From the NCBI GenBank assembly GCA_024690865.1, contig JAILON010000007.1, forward strand, positions 1 to 64,000: 64,000 nt of DNA, written 5' to 3'. This stretch comes from Treponema sp. GTDB taxonomy: Bacteria; Spirochaetota; Spirochaetia; Treponematales; Treponemataceae. The notes beneath the pieces are model-generated. The model did no database searches. It was not told where the DNA came from and saw only the letters and a list, made by a program, of their open reading frames with translations. Positions 1-8,088 of the stretch are shown one piece after another (position 1 is the first letter of the stretch; each line of letters begins with the position of its first letter). The position numbers and the translations under genes are program-made.

Positions 1-2
1 TA

Positions 3-200
3 GACTGTCACGGACGTGACGCAAGACTGTCACGGACGTGACGCAAGACTGTCACGGACGTGACGCAAGACTGTCACGGACGTGACGCAAGACTGTCACG
101 GACGTGACGCAAGACTATCACGGACGTGACGCAAGACTGTCACGGACGTGACGCAAAACTGTCACGGACGTGACGCAAAACTGTCACGGACGTGACGTAA
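3..200. repeat. 22-bp tandem array with CGTGAC palindrome
   Basis: Nine head-to-tail copies of a 22-bp unit. Each contains GTCACG-GA-CGTGAC, a 6-bp inverted repeat with a 2-bp centre, followed by GCAAGACT. Copies differ by one or two bases, for example TGT to TAT in copy six, and G to A at the first base of the last two units. There are no unique spacers, so this is not CRISPR. The array may extend left of the window. A related array with the same period and palindrome lies at 13950-14040. Confidence 0.95.
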
Positions 201-426
201 ACCCAGCACAGCCCGTGACGCAAGCCGTCGGTTCAGCCTGAAAATTCCGCGCCTCCTCCTCTCCTGTTCCTTGCCATAAGATAACTAATTAAGGAAACAC
301 TTCGGGGCAGGTCCGTGCACGTTGCATACGCAACGGCGGGTCCTGTTCCTTGGACGCTCCCGTCCTGCACGAGGGCGGAAGTGGCGGCCGTTAGCCTTGC
401 CGCCTCTCCCTGCGTTTGTGGAATTA
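201..426. other. Gene-free stretch upstream of luxS
   Basis: No credible coding frame. It holds a hairpin with arms CGTTGC and GCAACG around ATAC near 318-333, inside a longer imperfect pairing (CAGGTCCG with CGGGTCCTG). A 12-bp direct repeat TCCTGTTCCTTG occurs at about 263 and 343. The luxS promoter lies downstream of all this, so it is not a luxS leader or riboswitch. Function not recognised. Confidence 0.5.
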
Positions 427-456
427 TTGACTTGCGGGGCTCGGAGCCTGTATAAT
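427..456 (+). promoter_or_regulatory. luxS promoter
   Basis: Sigma-70 type promoter: TTGACT at 427-432, an 18-bp spacer and a perfect TATAAT at 451-456. It lies about 100 bp before the luxS start codon. Confidence 0.8.
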
Positions 457-555
457 CGTTTGTGATTTTGCTATGGAATCAGAGCGGCTTTGGGGAGAAG
501 GACATTCATTTTTTCTCCTTGGGCGTTTTACGAGGATGCAAGAGGAGAAATAATT

Positions 556-1035
556 ATGGAAAAGATTGCGAGTTTTACGGTGAACCACCTGAAGCTGGAG
601 CCGGGGGTCTACGTCTCCCGCAAGGACAAGAGGGACAACGTTACGGTGACGACCTTTGACCTGCGCATGACGGCCCCGAACAAGGAGCCGGTGATGAACA
701 ATGCCGAGATGCACACGATTGAGCACCTGGGGGCGACCTTCCTGCGCAACGATGCGGAGTGGAAGGAGTCTGTCGTCTACTTCGGGCCGATGGGATGCCG
801 GACGGGCTTCTACCTGGTGCTGTTCGGTGACCTGACGAGCGAGTCCGTTGCCCCCCTGGTCAAGAAGATGTTCGAGTTCGTGAGGGACTACCAGGGCGAG
901 ATTCCCGGCGCAACCGCCCACGACTGCGGCAACTACCTGGACCAGAACCTGGGCATGGCCAACTGGCTGGCCCGCCGCTACCTGGACAACACGCTCAACA
1001 AGCTGGACAAGGCCCACATGTACTACCCGGAGTGA
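556..1035 (+). CDS. luxS: S-ribosylhomocysteine lyase LuxS
   Basis: 159 residues, the usual length for LuxS. The enzyme cleaves S-ribosylhomocysteine to homocysteine and DPD, the AI-2 precursor, within the activated methyl cycle. The metal-binding set is complete: the HTIEH motif (His53, His57) and Cys124 in AHDCGNY, plus the catalytic Cys81 in MGCRTGF. The start at 556 is chosen because GAGGAG lies just upstream; the frame is open further upstream but without a ribosome site. Gene stands alone behind its own promoter. Identification is secure. Confidence 0.97.
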   Translation: MEKIASFTVNHLKLEPGVYVSRKDKRDNVTVTTFDLRMTAPNKEPVMNNAEMHTIEHLGATFLRNDAEWKESVVYFGPMGCRTGFYLVLFGDLTSESVAPLVKKMFEFVRDYQGEIPGATAHDCGNYLDQNLGMANWLARRYLDNTLNKLDKAHMYYPE

Positions 1036-1157
1036 GTGGTGCGCCTGCCCAAAGCCTGTGGCTTTCAGAATGCGCGAGTCCCAAAAGTCGCAATGAAATT
1101 GCGTCTAAGGACTTGTCGTGAGCTTCAAGATGCGCATAGCGCGGCTTGAAGCTCATT

Positions 1158-1190
1158 GCCTTACCCAAAGCCTGTGGCTTTGGGTAAGGC
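1158..1190. terminator. Perfect 15-bp hairpin between luxS and yebC
   Basis: Arms at 1158-1172 and 1176-1190 pair perfectly around a TGT loop. There is no strong T-tract after it; the yebC -35 box follows after one base. It may end luxS transcription or insulate the yebC promoter. The arm sequence CCCAAAGCC also occurs near 1048, so this may be a local repeat. Confidence 0.5.
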
Positions 1191-1191
1191 G

Positions 1192-1221
1192 TTGACATTT
1201 CGTGCGGTTTAGTGATAAAAT
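1192..1221 (+). promoter_or_regulatory. yebC promoter
   Basis: Consensus TTGACA at 1192-1197, directly after the hairpin. TAAAAT at 1216-1221 gives an 18-bp spacer; the overlapping GATAAA at 1214 would give 16 bp. Confidence 0.7.
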
Positions 1222-1256
1222 CGCCCTATAAACTGTTTTACTTAGAGGAGTTACCC

Positions 1257-2006
1257 ATGTCGGGACACAGCAAATGGTCAACTATTAAGCATGCGAAGGG
1301 TATTGCCGATGCCAAGCGCGGTCAGCTGTTCACAAAGTTCATAAAAGAGATTTCTATCGCCGCAAAGATGGGCGGCGGAGACCCTGCCTCCAACCCCCGC
1401 CTGCGCACGGCCATGCTGAAGGCCAAGGCCGCCTCAATGCCCAAGGACAACATCGAGCGTGCCATCAAGAAGGGAACGGGAGAGCTTGGTGCCACTTCCT
1501 ACGAGGAGCTTGTGTACGAGGGATACGCTCCGGGCGGAGTCGCCGTCCTTGTTGAAGTCCTTACGGACAACAAGAACCGCGCGGCCGCCAACGTCCGCAA
1601 CTTCTTCACGAAGAACGGCGGCAATCTGGGAACGACGGGTTCAGTTTCCCGTATGTTTGACCGCAAGGGCGTGATTGAGTACGATGCCGAGAAGGTCAGC
1701 GAGGACGAGATTATGGAAGTCGCCCTTGAGGCCGGAGCCGACGACATAACGACCGAGGACGGCGTTACCACCGTTACGACTGATCCTTCCGCATTCGACA
1801 AGGTTCTGGAGGCCCTGCAGGCAAAAAACTTCGAGTCCCTTTCCGCCGAAGTTTCCATGGTTCCCCAGGCCTATACTTCTGTCGATGCCGACACGGCCAA
1901 GAAGGTTGCCAAGCTGGTCAGCAAGTTGGAAGAGGACGAGGACGTGCAGAACGTCTACACGACGGTCGAGTATCCCGATGATTTCGACCCGGACAGCGTA
2001 GCGTAA
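1257..2006 (+). CDS. yebC: YebC/PmpR family translation or transcription factor
   Basis: 249 residues, normal for the YebC/TACO1 family. The N-terminus [15 protein letters not shown] is the family hallmark and fixes the start at 1257 behind AGAGGAG. The in-frame codons upstream to 1212 are not conserved-looking. Family members are cytosolic; some act as DNA-binding regulators and others relieve ribosome stalling on proline stretches. yebC beside ruvC is a widely conserved pairing, but ruvA and ruvB do not follow here. Confidence 0.96.
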   Translation: MSGHSKWSTIKHAKGIADAKRGQLFTKFIKEISIAAKMGGGDPASNPRLRTAMLKAKAASMPKDNIERAIKKGTGELGATSYEELVYEGYAPGGVAVLVEVLTDNKNRAAANVRNFFTKNGGNLGTTGSVSRMFDRKGVIEYDAEKVSEDEIMEVALEAGADDITTEDGVTTVTTDPSAFDKVLEALQAKNFESLSAEVSMVPQAYTSVDADTAKKVAKLVSKLEEDEDVQNVYTTVEYPDDFDPDSVA

Positions 2007-2186
2007 GTTCCTGACAGTTTTTTCAACTGCGATTGAATTCGTATGCGGGGGCCGTGATTGTACGTCGTGCAATTGCGGCCCCCGTTGGTTTGTGCCGCCG
2101 TGTGGTTCCGCGCGGGCGGATTGTCCTGGGCAGTCGGATTGTCCTGGGGCAGGGCCGATGTTTTTTGCGTTCTATAAAAAAATCCT

Positions 2187-2669
2187 ATGAAAAAGATTCG
2201 TGTTTTGGGAATAGACCCCGGGCTGGCCAATACGGGCTTTGGCATTGTCGATTGGTGTGGGGGCAGGCTCAAGATGGTCGGCTACGGGGTGATTGAAACC
2301 GCGAGCACGGAGGACCATTCCACCAGGCTCCTCGCCATATACAACCGTCTCCTCGCCGTCATCGACGAGTTCCGGCCCGACGAGGCGGAGATGGAGGCCC
2401 TCTACTTTGCGCGGAACACGTCCAGCGCGCTTGCGGTCGCCGAGGCAAAGGGGGTCATCACCCTCTGCCTGGCCCAGCAGGCCATTCCCCTGACGATGTA
2501 CACCCCCAACCAGATAAAGACCGCCGTCACCGGTACGAGCTCGGCCGACAAGGAGACTGTTGAAATGTACGTCAAGCTGCTCTTGAACCTGAAGGCCGAA
2601 CCCAAGCCCGACCACGCCGCCGATGCCCTTGCCGGGGCCATCACCCACATACATTCGTCCCTGCGCTGA
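2187..2669 (+). CDS. ruvC: Crossover junction endodeoxyribonuclease RuvC
   Basis: 160 residues, full length. RuvC resolves Holliday junctions with RuvAB during recombinational repair. The RNase-H-fold catalytic set can be read: Asp10 in LGIDPG, Glu70 in EMEALYF, then His143 and Asp146 in DHAADAL, the H..D version also known from Thermus RuvC. The start at 2187 gives the standard N-terminus. It lies 180 bp downstream of yebC; the gap holds a GC-rich inverted repeat near 2045-2083 that may end yebC transcription. Confidence 0.96.
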   Translation: MKKIRVLGIDPGLANTGFGIVDWCGGRLKMVGYGVIETASTEDHSTRLLAIYNRLLAVIDEFRPDEAEMEALYFARNTSSALAVAEAKGVITLCLAQQAIPLTMYTPNQIKTAVTGTSSADKETVEMYVKLLLNLKAEPKPDHAADALAGAITHIHSSLR

Positions 2670-2696
2670 AGGCGGGCGGCCTTTGCTGCGGACCCG

Positions 2697-3254
2697 TCAG
2701 CCGATGGTCTTGCCGTCCGAGAATGCCTTTCCCACGATGCCGCCAAGCACGTTGTAGTTGTGGCCCACGGGGTCGTAGCAGATTGGCTTGAGCTTCGCCG
2801 CATCGATTTTTCCATCCGTCAGGACCGACTCGTCGGCGGAAACGTTCACGATGTTTCCCACGATGTAGTCGCTGTCGTCGTCCATCCGGGCCAGTTCACA
2901 TTCCAGCACCATCGGCAGCTCGTTGATTACGGGAGCGTCCACGAAGTTCGACTTGCTTATGGAAAGCCCCGCCTTCTGTATCTTGTCCGGTTCCGTATTT
3001 CCACTCACGATTCCCAAGTAGTCGCATTCCTTCACGTGGGCCGCGTCCGCCATGCTCACGGTGAAGGCCTTGCGGGCCGCGATGTTCTTGGTCGTCTTGT
3101 GGCTTTTGTCCAGGCAGATGCCTATCTGGTTCGTGTCGTGGATTCCGCCCCAAGCCGCGTTCATCGCGTCCGGCGTTCCGTCTTCGCCATAGGTTGCGAT
3201 GATCAGCACCGGCATCGGGTACATGAAGGTTTGCTTTCCAAAATCCTTTTTCAT
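2697..3254 (-). CDS. Flavin reductase-like FMN-binding protein
   Basis: 185 residues with the split-barrel flavin reductase (DIM6/NTAB) pattern: PMPVLIIATYGEDGTPDAMNAAWGG at the start, then a ligand segment HKTTKNIAARKAFTVS and PVINELPMVLECEL. Such proteins bind FMN and reduce flavin or small aromatic substrates in the cytoplasm. Start set at 3254, after AGAGGAAC. Converges with ruvC, with 27 bp between stop codons. The substrate cannot be told from sequence. Confidence 0.88.
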   Translation of the reverse strand: MKKDFGKQTFMYPMPVLIIATYGEDGTPDAMNAAWGGIHDTNQIGICLDKSHKTTKNIAARKAFTVSMADAAHVKECDYLGIVSGNTEPDKIQKAGLSISKSNFVDAPVINELPMVLECELARMDDDSDYIVGNIVNVSADESVLTDGKIDAAKLKPICYDPVGHNYNVLGGIVGKAFSDGKTIG

Positions 3255-3291
3255 ACTGTTCCTCTCTATTATAGTGAATTTAGACTGGTGG

Positions 3292-3455
3292 GGCAGCTTC
3301 TGGAAGTCCTCGCAGCTTTGTCGCAGGCGGCTTTTGAAACAAGTTCTGCTTCCAAGGTGGCCGCGGCAACGAATCTGCCACGGTCTTTTGAAGCAAGCTC
3401 TGGATTCAAAGGGGCGCGGCAACAGCGGTGCCAAGTTCTTTTGAAACTGCCTTGA
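3292..3455. repeat. Dispersed palindromic repeat: one full and two half copies
   Basis: 3292-3345 is a copy of the roughly 50-bp element (GGCAGCTTC ... GTCGCAGGCGG ... CTTTTGAAAC). Two partial right halves follow, each with CTTTTGAA(A/G)C, ending near 3400 and 3455. The region separates two minus-strand flavoprotein genes. Confidence 0.7.
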
Positions 3456-3467
3456 ATGTCCTCTGGT

Positions 3468-4154
3468 TCATTTCCACGGACGGGTCTTTCCCGCCCATCC
3501 CATCTCGTTCCAATACTGGACGTCGCTTTCGTTCCAGCCTTTTTTCTGTAGGAGCCGCATCAGGAAAAAGAAGGCCTTGGTCTTCAGTCCCGGCTTTGCC
3601 TTTCCGTTCCGCCGCCGTATGGCCCGTGCCAGGGCGTCCGTCTTCCGTGAGATGAGGGCCTTCTTTTTGTCTGCCACTCCGTCCCAATTTACGGCCGCTA
3701 CGGCAAATCCCAGCCGGTACTGTTTTGCGATGCCCCAGAAGTAGAGGCTGTCCGCCATGTCCTGCATGGTTGACTTCATTCCTGCACCCGCTGCGGTTGC
3801 CACGCATACCCCCTGTTTTTTGAACATGCAGGCCCGGGGCCGGTGGACCATCCATCGGTAGCCGAGGTGGTCCAGGAACGCCTTCATTGCTCCCGTGGCG
3901 TGGTATACGTAGACCGGGCTGGCGAGGATTATCACGTCGGCCAGGTCCATCGCCTGCACGATGGGGGCCAGATCTGCGGCGTGCGGGCACTTTCCTTCAT
4001 CTTTGAAGCAGAGCGTGCAGCCTCCGCAGAAGTGGGGAAAGTCTTTTGGCAGGAAAAACTCAATCTGCTCGCCACCGATTTTTTCCGCCAGCTCGTGGGC
4101 AATATGGTATGTGGAGCCCTCGTGGGCCTGCCCATGGATTATTACTGTTGTCAT
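3468..4154 (-). CDS. Iron-sulfur flavoprotein (Isf-like) NAD(P)H oxidoreductase
   Basis: 228 residues, flavodoxin-like fold. The compact cysteine motif Cys43-x2-Cys46-x2-Cys49-x6-Cys56 matches the 4Fe-4S ligand spacing of archaeal and anaerobe Isf proteins. It is followed by the FMN-contact segment ILASPVYVYHATGAMKAFLD. It probably carries electrons between NAD(P)H or ferredoxin and FMN in anaerobic metabolism or oxygen defence. Start at 4154 after AAGGAA. The reading frame is open to 4385, but that extension runs through a terminator hairpin and is rejected. The C-terminal 60 residues are basic and unassigned. Confidence 0.85.
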   Translation of the reverse strand: MTTVIIHGQAHEGSTYHIAHELAEKIGGEQIEFFLPKDFPHFCGGCTLCFKDEGKCPHAADLAPIVQAMDLADVIILASPVYVYHATGAMKAFLDHLGYRWMVHRPRACMFKKQGVCVATAAGAGMKSTMQDMADSLYFWGIAKQYRLGFAVAAVNWDGVADKKKALISRKTDALARAIRRRNGKAKPGLKTKAFFFLMRLLQKKGWNESDVQYWNEMGWAGKTRPWK

Positions 4155-4176
4155 GCTGTGAAATTCCTTGGGGGCA

Positions 4177-4205
4177 ATTCTACCATGGATTGGCCGTTTC
4201 CGCAA
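4177..4205 (-). promoter_or_regulatory. Promoter of the Isf-like gene
   Basis: On the minus strand TTGCGG (4200-4205), a 17-bp spacer and TAGAAT (4177-4182). It lies 23 bp before the start codon and downstream of the candidate small RNA terminator, so the gene can be expressed on its own. Confidence 0.6.
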
Positions 4206-4304
4206 CGAATGGATTGGCGTGTTCCAGGGGGCGGATTGATGGGGCGGTCGTTCCGGGCGGGGGGAGCCAGTGGATGGGTGCCTCTGTTGGGGCTTCCGGC
4301 GGGC

Positions 4305-4440
4305 AAAAAAAACGCACCGGCGGCTTTCACCACCGGTGCGGACTGCGGCATTCCTTGTGACTTCGTCAATGAAGCTTTGAAGCATTCAACCGTTAGAATC
4401 TTAACCTGTTAAACCGCCGAAAAAGACAGATTCCCAAAAT
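4305..4440 (-). ncRNA. Candidate small RNA with own promoter and terminator
   Basis: On the minus strand a perfect TATAAT (4446-4451) would start a transcript near 4439. About 100 nt later a strong intrinsic terminator follows: GCACCGG (4333-4339) pairs with CCGGTGC (4314-4320), then eight T's at 4312-4305. No convincing protein is encoded between; the longest frame lacks a ribosome site and crosses the terminator. The RNA matches no family that I recognise (not 6S, SRP or tmRNA). It could be a leader of the Isf-like gene or a stand-alone sRNA. The -35 box is poor. Confidence 0.45.
4314..4339 (-). terminator. Intrinsic terminator, minus strand
   Basis: A 7-bp GC-rich stem (GCACCGG/CCGGTGC) followed on the minus strand by G and eight T's. 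It ends the candidate RNA at 4305-4440, or read-through from the gene at 4754-5332. Confidence 0.75.
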
Positions 4441-4451
4441 CAATGATTATA

Positions 4452-4753
4452 AAGTGATAAAGGAGTGCAGCTATAACGGCACAGAAAGACGGGCAGCGTC
4501 AGTGCGCCGCCCGCACCAGACCCGTGATGGGGAGTGCTAGGCCTTTGGCCAGGCAAAGGCATCCAGCTTTGTTGATTACAGTTTTACGTGTAATCACCTC
4601 CATCACAAGGAATCCCCGCCGGGAGTTGCCTCTGGACGGGGGAGGGATTTTGGACTGGACCGGTTGCCCGGTTGCGTCCGTCTCCGTTGTACCGCAGCCA
4701 AAACGCAGTCCTGCCCAGGTTGCCCCGGACGGGACGCGCGATTTTCCACAATC
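4452..4753. other. Gene-free stretch
   Basis: No supported gene. A 34-codon frame on the minus strand (start ATG near 4603, stop near 4502) has no ribosome site and resembles nothing known to me. A CCTTTGGCCAGGCAAAGG imperfect hairpin occurs near 4541. Confidence 0.4.
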
Positions 4754-5332
4754 CTACAGCAGGTCCTCCGGCATCTCCCAGTCCACCTTCTGGGTGGCGT
4801 TGAAGGCCGAAATCTCGTCGCGGACCTCTTCAAGCTCCTTCGTCAGCTTCTTTTTCAGCTGGACAAGGCTCATGCCCAGCGAGGACTCGTCCAGCATGGG
4901 ATAGTTGTAGATGGTGACGTCGTAGCGCCTGAAGTTGCCCTTGTTGTCGGAGGTTTCGTAGTCCACCCGTGTTTCCGTGGAGGTCGCCGTAATCTGCCGC
5001 TCTTTTTCCAGCAGCCGCTCCACGTACAGGAGCTTGGACTTGACGGCCGTCTCCTTGAACAAAAGCTCGTGTCCCCGCTGGTTGCAGGACTCTATCGCCA
5101 GGTTGAGCGAAAGGCAGGCGTCCGTAATGGCGAAAAGCCGTTTGACGGCCTCGTCGTAGGAAAGCCCGTCCAGCTTGTTGAGCTTTTCATTCCGCTTTTC
5201 CGCAAGCTGGGCACTGTCCGCTTCGGCCCCCTCGAACTGTACGACGTAGGGCACGTTTTCCAGCATGGTGCTGAGCTTTGACGCCGCAACCTTGAGTTCC
5301 GCCCTGATCCGCATGGCCTTCTGAATGTTCAT
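4754..5332 (-). CDS. Coiled-coil hypothetical protein
   Basis: 192 residues, soluble, rich in Lys/Glu with long helices predicted by eye around residues 5-75 and 88-120 and again near the C-terminus. The layout (N-terminal helical bundle, then a TSTETRVDYET segment and short strands) faintly recalls DIP1984-type proteins, but I would not assign it. The start at 5332 is well set: AGGAGG lies seven bases upstream, and TTGCGG-N17-TATACT (5384-5356) forms a promoter. Confidence 0.7.
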   Translation of the reverse strand: MNIQKAMRIRAELKVAASKLSTMLENVPYVVQFEGAEADSAQLAEKRNEKLNKLDGLSYDEAVKRLFAITDACLSLNLAIESCNQRGHELLFKETAVKSKLLYVERLLEKERQITATSTETRVDYETSDNKGNFRRYDVTIYNYPMLDESSLGMSLVQLKKKLTKELEEVRDEISAFNATQKVDWEMPEDLL

Positions 5333-5355
5333 AAACAGCCTCCTGATGTTACGCC

Positions 5356-5384
5356 AGTATACATCGCGCCCCGTGTTTCCGCAA
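5356..5384 (-). promoter_or_regulatory. Promoter of the coiled-coil gene
   Basis: Minus strand TTGCGG (5379-5384), 17-bp spacer, TATACT (5356-5361), about 24 bp before the start codon. Confidence 0.65.
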
Positions 5385-5459
5385 GCGATGCTGCGGTCCG
5401 CGAGGGGGCGTTTCTGCATTGCTGTGGTCCGCGAGGCCACGGTTCCGTTCGGGGGAGGC

Positions 5460-5489
5460 TTGCCGTGCATCTGTTGCCCATGCTATAAT
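5460..5489 (+). promoter_or_regulatory. Promoter of the GH5 gene
   Basis: TTGCCG at 5460-5465, 18-bp spacer, perfect TATAAT at 5484-5489. Confidence 0.65.
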
Positions 5490-5526
5490 TCCTGCAGTCG
5501 TTTTTCCACGTTTGGAGGGAGGTTGT

Positions 5527-6555
5527 ATGAAGAAATTCACCGGTTATGAAAAGGGCATCGATTTGGGCGGTTGGCTTTCGCAGTGCTCGGAGTATACGCA
5601 GGAGCACTACAAGACGTTTATAGGCGAGAGCGACTTTGCCGTCGTCGCTGGTTGGGGGGTGGACCACGTCCGGCTCCCCGTTGACTGGCAGGTGTTCCAG
5701 AAGGAGGACGGCAGCTTCATAGAAGAAGGTTTTGGATACGTTGAAAATGCCATTGCATGGGCCAGGAAGCAGGGACTGAACATGATCCTTGACCTGCACA
5801 AAACCCTGGGCTATTCGTTTGACGCGAGCGCGGACAAGAACAACTTTTTTGCCGACGAGAGGCTGCACGGGCATTTTTACGCCCTCTGGGAGGAGTTTGC
5901 AAGGCGCTTTTCCAAGCACGAGGATATGCTGGCCTTCGAGCTGCTCAATGAAGTGACCTCCCCTTCCTACAGCGATGCCTGGAACAAGATTTCTGCAAAA
6001 GCCGTCCAGATTATACGGAAACATTCGCCTTCCATCCGCATACTGATTGGAGGCTACTGGAACAATTCGATTGACGCGCTGAAGGATCTGGATCCGCCCG
6101 CCGACCAGAACATCGTCTACAACTTCCACTGCTACGATCCGTTGCTGTTTACCCACCAGGGGGCCTACTGGGTCAATGGCATGCCTGCCGATTTCAAGCT
6201 GGTCTACCCGCTGACCTATAAGGAGCACAACGACGCGGCCCGCAGGCTGGGGCTGACGGATTTTATCAATCCCATGGAGGACGAGTCCAAAACATACGGC
6301 AAGGACTTTTTTGTGCGCAAGTGGCAGGCTGGAATCAAGGTCTGCGAAGAGCGGGGGGTGGCCCTGTACTGCGGCGAATACGGGGTCATAGACCGGGCCA
6401 GTCCGGAGTTTGCCCTTGCCTGGTACAAGGACATACATGCGGCTTTTGAAGAATGCGGCATCGGCCGCGCCGCGTGGAGCTACAAGAAGATGGACTTTGG
6501 CTTGAGCGACGACCGCATGAAGGGCGTGATTGGCCAGTTGATAAAGCTTTTCTAG
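5527..6555 (+). CDS. Glycoside hydrolase family 5 (cellulase-type)
   Basis: 342 residues forming a GH5 TIM barrel. The two catalytic glutamates are visible: Glu142 (acid/base) in ELLNEV and Glu284 (nucleophile) in CGEYGV. Supporting GH5 motifs are WGVDHVRLPVDW near residue 43, LDLHK at 88-92 and NFHCYDP at 199-205. No signal peptide is present, so it probably acts in the cytoplasm on imported beta-glucan or manno-oligosaccharides. Start at 5527 behind GGAGGGAGG. No sugar-transport genes are adjacent. The exact substrate (cellodextrin, mannan, beta-1,3-glucan) is not decidable here. Confidence 0.92.
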   Translation: MKKFTGYEKGIDLGGWLSQCSEYTQEHYKTFIGESDFAVVAGWGVDHVRLPVDWQVFQKEDGSFIEEGFGYVENAIAWARKQGLNMILDLHKTLGYSFDASADKNNFFADERLHGHFYALWEEFARRFSKHEDMLAFELLNEVTSPSYSDAWNKISAKAVQIIRKHSPSIRILIGGYWNNSIDALKDLDPPADQNIVYNFHCYDPLLFTHQGAYWVNGMPADFKLVYPLTYKEHNDAARRLGLTDFINPMEDESKTYGKDFFVRKWQAGIKVCEERGVALYCGEYGVIDRASPEFALAWYKDIHAAFEECGIGRAAWSYKKMDFGLSDDRMKGVIGQLIKLF

Positions 6556-6730
6556 CGGCAGGGCTGGTGACGTGGCTCGTGTAGGGCCCGTGCGGGGGCT
6601 TGGCGGGCCGGGCCGTGCAATTCCGGCGGGCCATGGTGACTGGTCGGGCCTGTGCGGGGGCTGCACTTCCGGTGTGGCCTCGCCCGTCTCCCGGTAGCCG
6701 GGCTCGTATGGCAGCCGCGTATCCTGCCAC

Positions 6731-6758
6731 TTGACTTTCCCCTCCCTATTGATAAACT
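6731..6758 (+). promoter_or_regulatory. Possible ilvN promoter
   Basis: TTGACT at 6731-6736 and TAAACT at 6753-6758 with a 16-bp spacer. A second -10-like TATAAA lies at 6761. The preceding 170 bp hold no gene, only G+C-rich sequence with no clear feature. Confidence 0.45.
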
Positions 6759-6793
6759 AGTATAAAATAGAAGAAATTCAACAGAGGTGTCCA

Positions 6794-7300
6794 ATGCTTA
6801 ATTCTATGGAAGAAAAATATGTCCTGTCCGTGCTGGTTGAAAACCATGCAGGTGTCCTGAGCCGCGTGTCCGGTCTTTTCAGCCGCCGTGGCTACAACAT
6901 AGACTCCCTTACGGTCTGCGAAACCTCCGACCCAGCGAAATCCCGAATGACGATCGTTGTCCGGGGTGACGAGCACATCCTTGATCAAATAGAGAAGCAG
7001 CTTTCCAAGCTGGTGGAAGTCATCTCCATAGAACACTGCAAGCCCTCGGAAACCTGCCAGCGTGAGATGGCCCTCATAAAGGTCAAGGCTGGCGGTCCCA
7101 ACCGTGCCGTCATCCTTGAAACCTGCAACATTTTCCGTGCCCACATCGTGGACGTGGCGGCCGAGTCCCTTATCGTCGAGGCGACGGGAAGCGAGGACAA
7201 GATTTCGTCCCTCATCCGCCTGCTGGAGCCCTATGGCATACTGGAGCTGCTCAAGTCCGGCCTCACCGCGATGGACCGCGGTGCAAAGGTGATGGAATAG
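6794..7300 (+). CDS. ilvN: Acetolactate synthase small (regulatory) subunit
   Basis: 168 residues. The N-terminal ACT domain has the family pattern LSVLVENHAGVLSRVSGLFSRRGYNIDSL, and the second half GRAHIVDVA/ELLKSGLTAM is the typical IlvN/IlvH C-terminal domain. It binds valine and regulates the catalytic IlvB subunit in branched-chain amino acid synthesis. Start at 6794 behind AGAGGTG; Met5 is a weaker alternative. The catalytic subunit ilvB is not next to it, which is unusual. Confidence 0.95.
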   Translation: MLNSMEEKYVLSVLVENHAGVLSRVSGLFSRRGYNIDSLTVCETSDPAKSRMTIVVRGDEHILDQIEKQLSKLVEVISIEHCKPSETCQREMALIKVKAGGPNRAVILETCNIFRAHIVDVAAESLIVEATGSEDKISSLIRLLEPYGILELLKSGLTAMDRGAKVME

Positions 7301-7523
7301 CGGTTCCGACGGGCGCGGGCCGCGATGTGTCCGAACACGGGCTGTGAAGGTGTCCGGCTTCGGTCGGCATTTTTTTTCCAGAAAACGGCCGACGAATGTA
7401 AGCGTCCCATTGTGTCCGAACACGGGCCGCGAACAGCCTTGGCACGGGCCGTAAACTGCCCTGTTACGGTCCCTGAACAGCTTGCGCGTCACGAACAGCT
7501 CCGGCGCGAGCCTTGGACTGCCC
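7301..7523. other. Gene-free repetitive stretch after ilvN
   Basis: No supported gene. The phrase TGTCCGAACACGGGC occurs twice (about 7326 and 7412), followed by degenerate repeats of the type GAACAGCTTGCGCGTCAC leading into the 25-bp array. Confidence 0.55.
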
Positions 7524-7612
7524 GCGCGTCATGAGCCAAAAGCTACCCGCGCGTCATGGGCCAAAAGTTGCCTGCGTATCAGGGGCCAAAAGCTGCCCGC
7601 TCGTCATGAGCT
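7524..7612. repeat. 25-bp tandem array
   Basis: Units start at 7524, 7549, 7574 and 7599 (the last partial), with core GCGCGTCATGAGCCAAAAGC. The last unit supplies the stop codon of the minus-strand gene ending at 7604. Confidence 0.85.
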
Positions 7613-8086
7613 GGCTACTTTCTGCCATCGTTCATCCCAGACTTCCCAGCTGTCTCCCTTGAATTCCACCCGGCCGATGCGGAACACGCGGGGGTGGAGG
7701 GGGAACTTCTCGCAGCCACGGAACTGGGGCAGGGCCTGACTTGCTGCATGCCCGGCTCCGTCCAGCTGGGCGAACACGATGCGCAGGTCGAAGCTGGCGC
7801 CGCCTTCCCCGCATGCCAGTCTGACGGGAAAGAAGAAGTTTGTTCCGTCCTGCTGCGGTGCAGAGATGGTGCAGGACGAAAAGCCGCCTTCAGGAAGTTC
7901 GTCTGCAAATGCATAGAGGGGAAAATGGGGAAAGAGGACCTGCCCTTTGGATTGCGGGGCGGCGTTGTAGGCGCTTATGAAGGAGCGTGCGGCCGTGGCC
8001 AGGTCCAGCGCCGTGTCCTTTTGTGGCATAAAGGCTTGCATAGCAAGAATGTAGACAAAAAGCTTAAAAAACTCTAGTATTTTCAT
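7604..8086 (-). CDS. Hypothetical exported protein
   Basis: 160 residues. The first 20 (MKILEFFKLFVYILAMQAFM) form a hydrophobic signal or anchor; the rest is a small soluble domain with three cysteines and no motif I know. The stop codon lies inside the 25-bp tandem array. Its start at 8086 is two bases from the divergent start at 8089. A TATAAT on the minus strand (8101-8106) lies inside the neighbour, giving a leader of under ten bases, so translation may be almost leaderless. Confidence 0.6.
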   Translation of the reverse strand: MKILEFFKLFVYILAMQAFMPQKDTALDLATAARSFISAYNAAPQSKGQVLFPHFPLYAFADELPEGGFSSCTISAPQQDGTNFFFPVRLACGEGGASFDLRIVFAQLDGAGHAASQALPQFRGCEKFPLHPRVFRIGRVEFKGDSWEVWDERWQKVASS

Positions 8087-8088
8087 GT

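Noticed and set aside
1-200. Possible CRISPR array
   Set aside because: Units are contiguous with no unique spacers, the period is only 22 bp, and there are no cas genes.
201-555. SAH or SAM riboswitch before luxS
   Set aside because: The consensus elements are absent and the hairpin lies upstream of the promoter.
4155-4385. N-terminal extension of the Isf-like gene to 4385
   Set aside because: The extension runs through an intrinsic terminator and the promoter, and lacks a conserved-looking sequence.
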